Positions 17,086 to 25,176 are shown, counted from the first letter of the stretch. The stretch is DNA of 38,579 nucleotides from an uncultured Alphaproteobacteria bacterium (GCA_944392235.1 CALXVZ010000011.1:1-38579), one strand, 5' to 3'. Translations and numbers: made by a program. The notes: a model not told the origin generated them from the letters alone.

Positions 17086-19392
17086 TTACTTAGACCCCAT
17101 TCCACCCAATGTCTTAAGGAAGAAATTAACACTCCACTCATAATCATCATCCAAAGTAGGATCATCATAATTATATTTTTTGGCGACAAAAGCCAATCTT
17201 AGGCATTCATCTTCATAAATAAGTTGTCCACCATGTTCAAGAGAGCCACCATTATCTGTCAAATCAATACGATCATAGATAGAAACGGACCAATCTTTAG
17301 TCAACTTAGAATTAAAAGACAAATAGAGTTCTTTACGTTCGCTAGCTTTATAATAAGAATTTTGATTAGGTTGTAAATAGATGTAAGAAGTATAAACATT
17401 AAATATATCAGAACCAACCTTAGCACCAAGTTCACTATATTTAAGATCAAAATCATCTCTATCCAAGCGATAACGATAGTTTAAATCAAGATATTTATTA
17501 GGAGACGCATAAACACGTCCGACATAATCCGAAAAACGACTATTATCAGCATCACCATTAATAACATCCATAAAAGAACTATTACTAGAGAACTGATAAC
17601 TTTGAGCAATAAATGCAGAAGTTCTACCTAAAATATTTCCATAAGAACTCCAATTCAAACCATAACTAATGCGACTACCATCATCATTTCTATCATAACC
17701 GGCATATCTATCCAAACTTAAAATATTAGTATCATCAAATTCAACATCAGCACTATCTGCATTTGGAATTTTTTCAATATCATTATCATTTTCTGGAGCC
17801 AAAACCGCAACAACAACCGGTTCTAATATTTGTCTGGAAGTTTCAGTAGCACGCACAAAAGGCAATCTCCACTCAACACCCAATTGCGGAAAAACGCGAG
17901 CCAATGTTCCATCATAATCATCATTAGCGTTATACATATAATCATCAACATAATACAAATCCGACTTAACCGAAGCAACAAATTTATATTGTTCACCATA
18001 GTTACTGGTATAAGGCAACTCCCAAGAATTAATCATTGTAACCCTTTGAGATTCCTCATCTGTCTCACGATAAACAGAAGCCGAGCTGATATTCGTTTTA
18101 AAATAAGCCCCATACTCATTAGCATCACTAATATGTTCATATTCCATATAAGGAGCAACGGTAGGCAAATTTTTCATACGACTTTGATATTCTGCATTAT
18201 TAGAAGCCCTTAAGCTATAACTTGTAAGTTTATAATAATAACCTTCGATTGTAGCATAATCACGTCCTTCAAAACGTTCAAAAGAAAGTTTTGAAGTAAG
18301 CCAAGGATCATCACGTCCGTCCAAATCCATATCTTTGAGATAAAAGACATCCGAAACATAATTCCAATCCAAATTAGCCAACCAATAATCATTTAATTCA
18401 TATCGAGCACTTAAGAACAAATTACCTCTTTTTTCAGGTCTACTAAAGTTTTTATAATCTACATTTTCATAATCTTTACCATCATCTTCCAAATATGTCC
18501 CTCGAGCAGTAATTTCTCCATTATAGAAATATTGACGATACTGTCCCCCCCAAACAATCCCTCTATCTGTTGTAAAATAAGGAGAAAGAATAAGATCAGT
18601 CTGATCTGAAACATTCCAGAAATAAGTTGGTTGAATATATTGACCGGTATAAGAAGTGCTTCCCATAGAAGTCATAAGTAAGCCAGAGCGTCTTTTAACT
18701 TCCGGAGAAGGATGACTTAAAAACGGAGTATAAAAGACCGGTATATTTTTAACACGAAGAACAGCATCATTATAGTTAATATTTTGCCCTTCAGCATCAT
18801 AATTAACTTTACGCGCATCGATTCTCCACAAAGGAGATTTTCCCTGACAAATATCGCAAGCCGTATAAGAAGCATTTCTCATTTGCTTATTATCGCTAAC
18901 TTTTTTAACAAACGTATCAGCCCAAATACGAGATTCATCTCTCATAATAACTTTAACTTTATTAACATCGGCTCGTTTCATTCTTTCAGACAAAGTAATT
19001 TTATCAGTATAAAGCACACTACCATCAGCTTCTGTTAAAATAGCATTACCTTCAGCAACAATAACATCTCGTTTTTGATCATACCAAAGCTCATCACAAA
19101 CAAGCTCCATAGAACCGCGAGTAACGACAACATTACCCCTAGCAATAATAATAGCATTCGCTTCATCTGTTTCCATTTCATCAGCAGAGAAAAATATTTC
19201 CTGTTCTTTAGGTTCTTTGGGAGCATCTAGAGAAGGCATAATATCCGTTAAATTTCCGGGTTTAAAATCCGCCTGCGGAGTAACATTTGTCTCTTTACGC
19301 ACGATAGCCCCCGCCTGAGGCTCATTAGCAGCATGCAAAGGCAAAGCAACAACCATCAAAGCAATAGCAGATAAGCAAGATTTAAATTTCAT
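17086..19392 (-). CDS. lptD: LPS assembly protein LptD
   Basis: LptD is the outer-membrane barrel that inserts lipopolysaccharide, with LptE as plug. The start at 19392 gives a clear signal peptide (MKFKSCLSAIALMVVALPLH, cut near HAA) and has GGAG upstream; the open frame reaches 19458, but that part overlaps lptF and has no signal. An OstA-like jellyroll (about 60-165, FSADEMETDEANAIIIARG) precedes a long aromatic beta-strand-rich barrel domain. Cysteines are few: one in the jellyroll, a CDIC pair after it and one near the C-terminus, so a disulfide of the E. coli kind is possible. The start codon region overlaps the lptF end by 11 bases, suggesting translational coupling. Confidence 0.95.
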   Translation of the reverse strand: MKFKSCLSAIALMVVALPLHAANEPQAGAIVRKETNVTPQADFKPGNLTDIMPSLDAPKEPKEQEIFFSADEMETDEANAIIIARGNVVVTRGSMELVCDELWYDQKRDVIVAEGNAILTEADGSVLYTDKITLSERMKRADVNKVKVIMRDESRIWADTFVKKVSDNKQMRNASYTACDICQGKSPLWRIDARKVNYDAEGQNINYNDAVLRVKNIPVFYTPFLSHPSPEVKRRSGLLMTSMGSTSYTGQYIQPTYFWNVSDQTDLILSPYFTTDRGIVWGGQYRQYFYNGEITARGTYLEDDGKDYENVDYKNFSRPEKRGNLFLSARYELNDYWLANLDWNYVSDVFYLKDMDLDGRDDPWLTSKLSFERFEGRDYATIEGYYYKLTSYSLRASNNAEYQSRMKNLPTVAPYMEYEHISDANEYGAYFKTNISSASVYRETDEESQRVTMINSWELPYTSNYGEQYKFVASVKSDLYYVDDYMYNANDDYDGTLARVFPQLGVEWRLPFVRATETSRQILEPVVVAVLAPENDNDIEKIPNADSADVEFDDTNILSLDRYAGYDRNDDGSRISYGLNWSSYGNILGRTSAFIAQSYQFSSNSSFMDVINGDADNSRFSDYVGRVYASPNKYLDLNYRYRLDRDDFDLKYSELGAKVGSDIFNVYTSYIYLQPNQNSYYKASERKELYLSFNSKLTKDWSVSIYDRIDLTDNGGSLEHGGQLIYEDECLRLAFVAKKYNYDDPTLDDDYEWSVNFFLKTLGGMGSK

Positions 19393-20503
19393 AAGCAATC
19401 TCCTTTGAGCGTTTTTTACGCCATGATGGTGTTTTCCATAACAAGCCACCTGCAACAAACAGAGGCAAGAAGCAATTAAGATACATTAGAACGACAATCC
19501 ACTCATATCTACGAGCCATATTAGCAAAGCACATATCCAAAGCTTGAACGACAATCATCGCCAAAATAGAAACAAGCATAACACGTCCTTGACCACGTCT
19601 ATTAAAGTTTGAAATAAGCAATCCGACACAAGCCAACAGGGCAAAAATCAGATTAAACCAAGGCGCTAAAATACGGCGATGAGCTTCCGCTCTAAAAGCT
19701 CTGGCATCTTTATCAGAAACACCTTTTTTATTAGCCTCTTCAAACAATTCAGCAATACTTCTTTCGCGCACACTTTTATCTTTTTTACGGGAAACAGAAA
19801 CATCACCAAAGTCAACAACATAATCATCAAAAGTCATCGAAGAGAACTGTCCGCTTTTTTTATTCATCACCTGACGGGTACCATTTCTAAGTAAGATTTT
19901 AGGCCCCACATCTGTATATTCAAGCATACCGCTTTCCGCAACTGTAACAACTTTTTCCTGAGGGTTCTTACCGTCGCTAACTAAGATTCCTTGCACAGTT
20001 CCGTCATCTAAAAACTTATCAATAAAAATGGTCATATTATTTTTGAAAGAAGTAAACGCCCCTTCTCTAAGCATCATTTTCGAAAAACTATTTTTAACTT
20101 CATATTCCAAATCACGAAATTTACTTTCCGCTGCAGGAATACCGACATTAAGCACAAAGACATTAAAGAGCGCCAAAATAAGTCCAATTCCGATTGCCGC
20201 TCTAGCAATAACAACCGAACTAATACCCACAGCTTTCATTACCACAAGTTCGCTATCCATCAGCAAGCGATTATAAACAAACATAACAGCCACAAAAAGG
20301 GCAATAGGAGAAAGGATAGTGAATACACGCGGCATAAGAAGGGATGTCATCTCAACAAAGAGATAGACTGGCAACCCTTTATCAGTAACCATTTCAACAA
20401 AGCGAAGTGACTGTGTCAGCCAAAGCATGGACATCAGTGAAAGGGCAACAAGCAAAAAACCGGTTATAATTTGCTTGGCAATATAGATATCTAATTTTTT
20501 CAT
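19382..20503 (-). CDS. lptF: LPS export permease, LptF type
   Basis: This is a YjgP/YjgQ-family permease of the LptB2FG complex that extracts LPS from the inner membrane. It has the family layout: three helices, a periplasmic beta-jellyroll (about 130-260) and three more helices. The segment WLTQSLRFVEMVTDKGLP and YNRLLMDSELVVMKAVG resemble alphaproteobacterial LptF more than LptG. In most relatives lptF is followed by lptG and then lptD; here lptD follows directly, so either this single permease works as a homodimer or lptG is elsewhere. AAGG precedes the ATG closely. Confidence 0.88.
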   Translation of the reverse strand: MKKLDIYIAKQIITGFLLVALSLMSMLWLTQSLRFVEMVTDKGLPVYLFVEMTSLLMPRVFTILSPIALFVAVMFVYNRLLMDSELVVMKAVGISSVVIARAAIGIGLILALFNVFVLNVGIPAAESKFRDLEYEVKNSFSKMMLREGAFTSFKNNMTIFIDKFLDDGTVQGILVSDGKNPQEKVVTVAESGMLEYTDVGPKILLRNGTRQVMNKKSGQFSSMTFDDYVVDFGDVSVSRKKDKSVRERSIAELFEEANKKGVSDKDARAFRAEAHRRILAPWFNLIFALLACVGLLISNFNRRGQGRVMLVSILAMIVVQALDMCFANMARRYEWIVVLMYLNCFLPLFVAGGLLWKTPSWRKKRSKEIAYEI

Positions 20504-20672
20504 AAGCCTTACGCTAAACCTTTAAATCTTATTTTTCAAACTTTATTTTTATAAACTCTACGTTTTAAAATCTTAAAAAAAAGTATTTAAATTAAAATAT
20601 TTAAGCGTTTCTTCGCAATAAATAAGGAATAAAGAGAATTTATCAGTAAACATTTCATAACATAGTTTTGAT

Positions 20673-20870
20673 TTAAAACAAAAAAAGCAGAATATGAAAT
20701 TCTGCTTTTTTTTTGTGAAAAAGAAATCTTTGATCATCCGAAAGAGATTTCTGTCCTTTAAGACAATTATAAACCTCTTCTAACTCTGTTTTTTTTTTGC
20801 ATTTTTTTCCATAATACATTAATTTTGACAAATCACAATTTTCTTTCGTGAGTGAGTAAATAGACAACAT
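20673..20870 (-). pseudogene. Probable frameshifted C-terminal extension of the upstream repeat protein
   Basis: This frame overlaps the last 52 bases of the 276-aa gene in another phase and reads MLSIYSLTKENCDL, then TELEEVYNC and KSLSDDQRFLFHKKK. That looks like continuation of the pattern in the last part of the upstream protein (FLSRCEPSALSIRERNLL, LLKKDNELIQ). One lost base near 20865-20870 would explain the break. It runs into the terminator hairpin, which encodes its last residues. It has no ribosome binding site of its own. Confidence 0.45.
20679..20714 (-). terminator. Terminator after the repeat protein
   Basis: Perfect AAAAAAGCAGAAT hairpin with a 5-base loop and T-runs on both sides. 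The space from here to lptF (20504) shows nothing else clear; it presumably holds the lptF promoter. Confidence 0.85.
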
Positions 20871-21649
20871 TGGATAAGTTCATTATCCTTTTTAAGAAGC
20901 AACAAATTTCGCTCTCTAATACTCAAAGCACTAGGTTCACAACGACTCAAGAAACTATTTAAGAGTTTTTTAGAGGCATACTTCAAGACATACTCTACCA
21001 TCTGATGATTAAAAATCTGCAATTTTTCAAAACGCACCCAATCATCATCATTGATAATAGCTTTAAGTTCTGAAAAATCATTACCTGAATCAACGGCATC
21101 ATCTTCATGTTTTTCTGGCAAAGAAGTTTTAACACTGCCAATTTTAGCATCATCATTGATAATAGCTTTAAGTTCTGAAAAATCATTACCTGAATCAACG
21201 GCATCATCTTCATGTTTCTCTGGCAAAGAAGCTTTAATACCAACAATTTTAGCATCATCCTTGAATGAACGCAGAACTTTAACAACCGACATTGTCTTAT
21301 CCGCTTCAGAAAGAGGATTTTTAATCACTCTACCATCTGCCAGAAGGACAAATGGAAATCCGAGAGCTTTTCCTTGTTCATTCAAATATTTCAGAAACTT
21401 ATCACCAGATGGCAATCCATCAGTAATATCTTTCACCGCCGAAGCAAAAGAAGATAACGAACCTTTATCTTTAGAAGGTTTTAAGACTTTTGCAACAGCA
21501 TTGTGCTTCCCATCAGAAGAAACCAACCCTTTTCCGCATTCACCATTAGCAAATATCATAAAAGGATAACCAAGGCTACTTCCACATGTATCCAAATAAC
21601 CCAAAAACTGTTCCGCTAAAACGGAAACATCGACATTATAATTTTCCAT
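20819..21649 (-). CDS. Unknown repeat-containing protein, 276 aa
   Basis: No family recognised, no signal peptide, no membrane helix. The N-terminal half holds two related units of about 50 residues: FLGYLDTCGSSLGYPFMIFA...VAKVLKPSKD and FLKYLNEQGKALGFPFVLLA...VVKVLRSFKD. Residues from about 131 to 200 are two near-identical 35-residue units (SLPEKHEDDAVDSGNDFSEL) caused by a 105-base tandem duplication. The last part is helical (VEYVLKYASKKLLNSFLSR) and probably belongs to a longer repeat region cut by a frameshift. It has its own promoter and terminator. The start has no Shine-Dalgarno and is preceded by the A/T-rich leader also seen in the J-domain genes. A 6-codon upstream reading frame (21656-21636) overlaps the start. 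Confidence 0.7.
   Translation of the reverse strand: MENYNVDVSVLAEQFLGYLDTCGSSLGYPFMIFANGECGKGLVSSDGKHNAVAKVLKPSKDKGSLSSFASAVKDITDGLPSGDKFLKYLNEQGKALGFPFVLLADGRVIKNPLSEADKTMSVVKVLRSFKDDAKIVGIKASLPEKHEDDAVDSGNDFSELKAIINDDAKIGSVKTSLPEKHEDDAVDSGNDFSELKAIINDDDWVRFEKLQIFNHQMVEYVLKYASKKLLNSFLSRCEPSALSIRERNLLLLKKDNELIQCCLFTHSRKKIVICQN
21051..21260 (-). repeat. 105-base in-frame tandem duplication
   Basis: Two adjacent copies (about 21051-21155 and 21156-21260) differ at a few bases only and encode 35 residues each. The phase is kept, so the protein grows by one unit. Confidence 0.9.
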
Positions 21650-21691
21650 AAGACATAAATTTTAGTTAATAATAATTTTTAGTTAGAAAAA

Positions 21692-21719
21692 AATATAGCA
21701 CGCTCATCTTTTTTGTCAA
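21692..21719 (-). promoter_or_regulatory. Predicted promoter and SD-less leader of the repeat protein
   Basis: Minus-strand TTGACA, 16-base spacer, TATATT. The following leader (21650-21690) contains AAAAATTATTATTAACTAAA, nearly the same as in the J-domain genes. Confidence 0.65.
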
Positions 21720-21737
21720 TATTTTTAAATATATACA

Positions 21738-21765
21738 AAAGCGGCATCTTTACAGACACCGCTTT
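21738..21765 (-). terminator. Terminator of grpE
   Basis: Minus-strand AAAGCGGTGTC and GATGCCGCTTT form an 11-bp stem (two G-U pairs) with a 6-base loop, then T residues. Confidence 0.75.
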
Positions 21766-21791
21766 AAAATGAGAATAAAATCTAAAGACAA

Positions 21792-22436
21792 CTATTTAGC
21801 AACAATAACCATAGCCTCACGCAAGATACGGTCATGAATTGTATAACCAGCTTGCAATTCCGCCAAAATAACACCACTTTTAGCTTTTTTATCTTCAATT
21901 TCCTGGACTACGCGTTCAAAATTAGGATCAAATTTTTCACCAATATGATTAAAGCGTCTAACTCCAAACTTTTCAAAAACTTTAGTTAACTCATTCTGAG
22001 TTAATTCAACACCTTTTAAAAGTTCGGCACAAGATTCAGCATTATCAGCCATAGCGGCAATAGCTCTTTCAAGATTATCAGCAACACCTAAGAGTTCTTT
22101 AGCAAAAGAGGATACGGCAAATTTAATCGTTTTCTCATTTTCCTGATGAGCTCTTTTCTTCATATTATCCATTTCGGCATACAAACGGATATAATCATCT
22201 TTAAGTTTTGCAAAATCCTTTTCTAATTTATCATGCCCAGCATCTTGAGCCGCATCATTTTCAGCATTTTGAGCTTTATCTTTAAGATTATCTTCTGCAG
22301 AAGTTTTCTCTTCTGAAGTTTCATTTTTTACATTTTCCTGAGATAAATCATCTTCATATGTTTCATTTTTTACATTTTCCTGAGATAAATCATCTTCATA
22401 TGTTTCGTTTTTCAGATTTTCATTTTCGGCACTCAT
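21792..22436 (-). CDS. grpE: GrpE nucleotide exchange factor
   Basis: GrpE releases ADP from DnaK. The core (about 68-214) has the long coiled coil DYIRLYAEMDNMKKRAHQE, the four-helix segment FAKELLGVADNLERAI and the C-terminal beta-wing with FDPNFERVVQEI and GYTIHDRILREAMV. The first 60 residues are acidic, probably disordered and repeated: the 14-residue unit ENVKNETYEDDLSQ occurs twice with flanking partial copies. Neither hrcA nor dnaK is adjacent. GAGG precedes the ATG. A palindrome over a predicted promoter -10 lies upstream. The J-domain array in this window is a possible functional partner through DnaK. Confidence 0.95.
   Translation of the reverse strand: MSAENENLKNETYEDDLSQENVKNETYEDDLSQENVKNETSEEKTSAEDNLKDKAQNAENDAAQDAGHDKLEKDFAKLKDDYIRLYAEMDNMKKRAHQENEKTIKFAVSSFAKELLGVADNLERAIAAMADNAESCAELLKGVELTQNELTKVFEKFGVRRFNHIGEKFDPNFERVVQEIEDKKAKSGVILAELQAGYTIHDRILREAMVIVAK
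22317..22421 (-). repeat. 42-base tandem repeat in the grpE 5' end
   Basis: Two and a half copies of a 42-base unit encode residues 6-40 of GrpE. Copies are almost identical, so copy number may vary between strains. Confidence 0.85.
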
Positions 22437-22462
22437 AATACCCTCTTAACCAAATAAAATTC

Positions 22463-22501
22463 ACCTAAAATAGATTTAGGTCTTAAAAGTGAGTAAGTCA
22501 A
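22463..22501 (-). promoter_or_regulatory. Predicted grpE promoter with overlapping palindrome
   Basis: Minus-strand TTGACT (22496-22501), 17-base spacer, weak -10 TAAATC. ACCTAAA, 5 bases, TTTAGGT (22463-22481) overlaps the -10, as an operator would. It is not a CIRCE element. Confidence 0.35.
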
Positions 22502-22548
22502 GTCCAGACGGCAACTTACACCAAATAAAGAGAATAATAACTGCAAAA

Positions 22549-22977
22549 TCACCAATAATCTAACAAATGATGTTTATGATACGGTCCCCAAATATCATAA
22601 GCGATTCGTCCCACCAAAGCTCCGCCCATAAAATAAATCAAGTTCTGCATAGGATTGGTTTCACAACAATACTTATTATTCTGAGCTTGTTTCCAAGCCA
22701 CATATTTAGGATACATTGGGGTAACAACTGGGGAAGCCGTATTTTTAGGAATGATAACAGGTTCTTGTATAACTTGAGGAACAACTTGCACATAAGTCGG
22801 CTCTGGAGCCATATATGAACTTTCATCAACATAAGAAGACACGATATTAGTATTTTGAACAGGTGGCGTTGTAATCATTTCCAAATAACTATTTGCCCAA
22901 ACCAACCGAGGTTGTATTACACACACCCCACATATAAGAATAGCTACCATTAAAATTTGTTTTTTATTATTAGTCAC
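22549..22977 (-). CDS. Small secreted protein of unknown function
   Basis: A hydrophobic signal (QILMVAILICGVCVIQPRLV, cut near WA) leads into a Pro/Val/Gln-rich segment (VPQVIQEPVIIP), then two cysteines (KYCCETNP) and a short hydrophobic C-terminal stretch (LIYFMGGALVGRIAYDIW) ending in YHKHHLLDYW. I prefer a GTG start at 22977, 14 bases after the previous stop; an ATG at 23007 in the same frame would overlap that gene and place ten residues before the signal. No family recognised. The Gly-rich hydrophobic end could be a membrane anchor. It probably shares a transcript with the gene before it. Confidence 0.6.
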   Translation of the reverse strand: MTNNKKQILMVAILICGVCVIQPRLVWANSYLEMITTPPVQNTNIVSSYVDESSYMAPEPTYVQVVPQVIQEPVIIPKNTASPVVTPMYPKYVAWKQAQNNKYCCETNPMQNLIYFMGGALVGRIAYDIWGPYHKHHLLDYW

Positions 22978-22991
22978 GAATACACCATTCT

Positions 22992-23333
22992 TTAGAAGTG
23001 ACGCCATCCATGATGACGGTGATAGCGAGGATGATAAGGCTTAAAAGGACGATATAATCGTAGATGATGATAAACATAAGCAGGAGCATAACAATCTCTA
23101 CAGCTTGAATAGCAATCATTTGAGCAAGAATTTGTATAAACTCTCTGCACTGTAACCGGTTGAGTTTGAACCGTAGTTGTTACCTGCTTAGTTTCAAAAG
23201 TTTCGGGAATAGAAATAATTTGTTCAACAACATTACCATTTTCATCAATAAAAACCGTAGACGCACAACTAACTTTTGCATACATCATAAACAAAGAAGC
23301 AGCAACAAGAAGTAAATTAAATTTTTTAAGCAT
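22992..23333 (-). CDS. Small secreted Cys/His-rich protein
   Basis: A signal peptide (MLKKFNLLLVAASLFMMYA, cut near VSCA) precedes a 95-residue mature protein. It has a Thr/Val/Gln-rich segment (KQVTTTVQTQPVTVQRVY), four cysteines in SCSNDCYSSCRDCYA and a basic, aromatic tail with many histidines (YHPRYHRHHGWRHF). The Cys cluster and His-rich tail could bind a metal, but this is inference. GAGG lies 5 bases before the ATG. The gene after it starts within 15 bases of its stop. The 253 bases upstream hold the accD terminator and presumably the promoter; nothing else is clear there. Confidence 0.65.
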   Translation of the reverse strand: MLKKFNLLLVAASLFMMYAKVSCASTVFIDENGNVVEQIISIPETFETKQVTTTVQTQPVTVQRVYTNSCSNDCYSSCRDCYAPAYVYHHLRLYRPFKPYHPRYHRHHGWRHF

Positions 23334-23532
23334 ATAAACCTCGCAAATTAACTAAATATATCTACAAGTATGTATGTAACATACCCTAATTTAAACATTT
23401 TTTCAACATTTAAATATAACGAAATTTTGTTTTATTTGTTCATTATTTTTTTGAAAAAAATAGCATCAAAAACCCTGCTCGGTAATTTATTCCACCAACA
23501 TAAATACTTACATATATTCATATAAATACTAA

Positions 23533-23560
23533 AAAAGACGAAGCATACTAGCCTCGTCTT
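23533..23560 (-). terminator. Terminator of accD
   Basis: Minus-strand AAGACGAGGC and GCTTCGTCTT (one G-U) with a 6-base loop, then TTTT. Confidence 0.8.
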
Positions 23561-23586
23561 CAAATTTCATTACATTAGATGTAAAA

Positions 23587-24450
23587 TTAAGCTACTGTTT
23601 TATTATGATTTGCCATCAAAAGAGATAACACTCTATCAACAGTTTCTTTTAAGTTTTTACGCTCAACCACAATATCAACCATACCATGCTCTTTAAGATA
23701 TTCTGCGGTTTGGAAGCCTTCCGGTAATTTTTCACGAATAGTTTGCTCAATAACACGTTTACCGGCAAAACCAATCATAGCACCTTTTTCAGCAATATGA
23801 ACATCACCAATCATTGCAAAAGAAGCAGAAACACCGCCGGTTGTAGGATCTGTAAAGATAGAAATGTAAGGCAAACCTTTCTCCTTAACACGATTGATTG
23901 CCGCGGTTGTTCTAGCCATTTGCATCAAAGAGAGCATACCTTCTTGCATACGAGCACCGCCAGAAGCACTTGCGATAATAAGAGGACAATCATGAGTATA
24001 AGCATACTCAGCTGCTGCAACAATACCTTCCCCAACAGCCGTTCCCATGGATCCCCCCATAAAAGAGAAATCCATAGCAGCAACAACGGTATCAATTCCC
24101 GCCACTTTACCTGTTCCAACTTTTATTGCATCATTATTATTTGTTTTTTTACGATAGACTTTCAATCTATCTGTATACCGTTGAGTATCTTTAAACTTCA
24201 AAGGATCTTCTTTAACAGCAGGAAGAGGCAGTTCTGAATAAATTCCATCATCAAAGAGTTGTCTTAATCTTTTATCAACATAAAGTCTCAAATGATGACC
24301 GCATTTAGTGCAAACATACATAGACTGTTTAAGTTCTTTAGAAAACAACATCTGACCGCATTCAGGACATTTAACCCACAAATCATCAGAAATTTCCTTT
24401 GGTGTAATTTTTTTTATTTTCGGTCTTACGATATCTGTTAACCAATTCAT
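23587..24450 (-). CDS. accD: Acetyl-CoA carboxylase carboxyltransferase subunit beta
   Basis: AccD, with AccA, transfers the carboxyl group from biotin to acetyl-CoA to give malonyl-CoA for fatty acid synthesis. The N-terminal zinc ribbon has Cys28, Cys31, Cys47 and Cys50. The crotonase-fold domain shows SGGARMQEGMLSLMQMARTT, DPTTGGVSASFAMIGD and GFAGKRVIEQT. Length 287 aa is at the short end of the family. GAGG precedes the ATG. In many alphaproteobacteria trpFBA lies upstream and folC downstream; here lapA is directly upstream and there is no folC. Confidence 0.96.
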   Translation of the reverse strand: MNWLTDIVRPKIKKITPKEISDDLWVKCPECGQMLFSKELKQSMYVCTKCGHHLRLYVDKRLRQLFDDGIYSELPLPAVKEDPLKFKDTQRYTDRLKVYRKKTNNNDAIKVGTGKVAGIDTVVAAMDFSFMGGSMGTAVGEGIVAAAEYAYTHDCPLIIASASGGARMQEGMLSLMQMARTTAAINRVKEKGLPYISIFTDPTTGGVSASFAMIGDVHIAEKGAMIGFAGKRVIEQTIREKLPEGFQTAEYLKEHGMVDIVVERKNLKETVDRVLSLLMANHNKTVA

Positions 24451-24478
24451 AATTTACCTCACTCTGCTTCAGTAACTT

Positions 24479-24871
24479 TTATTTATCATTTTCAGAGGGT
24501 TTAGAAAACCAACCTTTAATTTTCCTATTAAGAGAAAAGCCGTTAGCCTTATCATTTTTCTCAGCCTCTTCCTGCAAAGAAGAAATTTGTTGATTTAATT
24601 TTTCATGTTCTTGATTAAGTTTTTGATGTTCTTTTGACAAGATTTTATTTTCTTTTTTCTGTTTTTTGAGCATAGCTCTTAAAGGAGCATAAGCAGACCA
24701 TGCGGATAAGCGCCCACAAAGATAGCCCAAACAAAACAGAGCAAGATAAACAACACTAACTCCAACCATCAAAGACGACTCAGGAATAGGCCAAACGCTG
24801 ACCAAATCACTATTATTCTGGACCAAGAATATCAAGAAAAGTGCCATAAGTAAAATTTTAATCAGCCACAT
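24479..24871 (-). CDS. lapA: LapA-domain (DUF1049) membrane protein
   Basis: Residues 1-20 and about 36-57 form two membrane helices separated by the family's QNNSDLVSVWPIP segment, followed by a cytoplasmic coiled coil (KKQKKENKILSKEHQKLNQE) and a charged end. In gammaproteobacteria LapA works with LapB in control of LPS synthesis; in alphaproteobacteria it is usually found after ihfB, as here, without LapB, and its role is less clear. 130 aa. GAGGAG precedes the ATG. It lies 23 bases after ihfB and 28 bases before accD. Confidence 0.82.
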   Translation of the reverse strand: MWLIKILLMALFLIFLVQNNSDLVSVWPIPESSLMVGVSVVYLALFCLGYLCGRLSAWSAYAPLRAMLKKQKKENKILSKEHQKLNQEHEKLNQQISSLQEEAEKNDKANGFSLNRKIKGWFSKPSENDK

Positions 24872-24894
24872 AACAACTCCTCTCCAGGCAAGAA

Positions 24895-25176
24895 TTAATT
24901 TTCATTCATTTTTTCATGTAATTCTTTACCTACACGAAAATGAACAATATTTCTATTACCTATTTTAACTTTTTCGCCGGTTCTAGGATTTTGAGCGATT
25001 CTAGGAGAACGTTTATGAATAGAGAAGACACCAAACCCTCTGAATTCAACACGATCACCTTTAGCCAAAGCATTCGTCATATTCGAAAAAATAACATTAA
25101 CAATTTTCTCGATTTCAGAAACCAACAAATTAGGATTTTTCTTAGCAATACTTTCAATTAATTCAGATCTAGTCAC
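24895..25176 (-). CDS. ihfB: Integration host factor subunit beta
   Basis: This is an HU/IHF-family DNA-bending protein of 93 aa. The IHF-beta character is seen in MTRSELIESIAKKNPNLLVSE-type N-terminus, EFRGFGVFSIHKRSPRIAQ and the DNA-intercalating arm NPRTGEKVKIGNRNIVHFRVGKEL. It starts with GTG, with AGAGG 6 bases upstream. rpsA, commonly upstream, is absent; tsaB is 89 bases upstream on the same strand. In that gap the minus strand has TATAAT, but no matching -35 is seen. Confidence 0.92.
   Translation of the reverse strand: MTRSELIESIAKKNPNLLVSEIEKIVNVIFSNMTNALAKGDRVEFRGFGVFSIHKRSPRIAQNPRTGEKVKIGNRNIVHFRVGKELHEKMNEN

Noticed and set aside
21051-21569. 172-codon plus-strand frame with repeated SEKSLPESTASSS units
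   Set aside because: It is the mirror of the repeat protein on the minus strand; the repeats come from the same 105-base duplication. The minus gene has the promoter, leader and terminator.
22437-22548. CIRCE or classic heat-shock operator before grpE
   Set aside because: No TTAGCACTC / GAGTGCTAA pair is present; only a different short palindrome was found.
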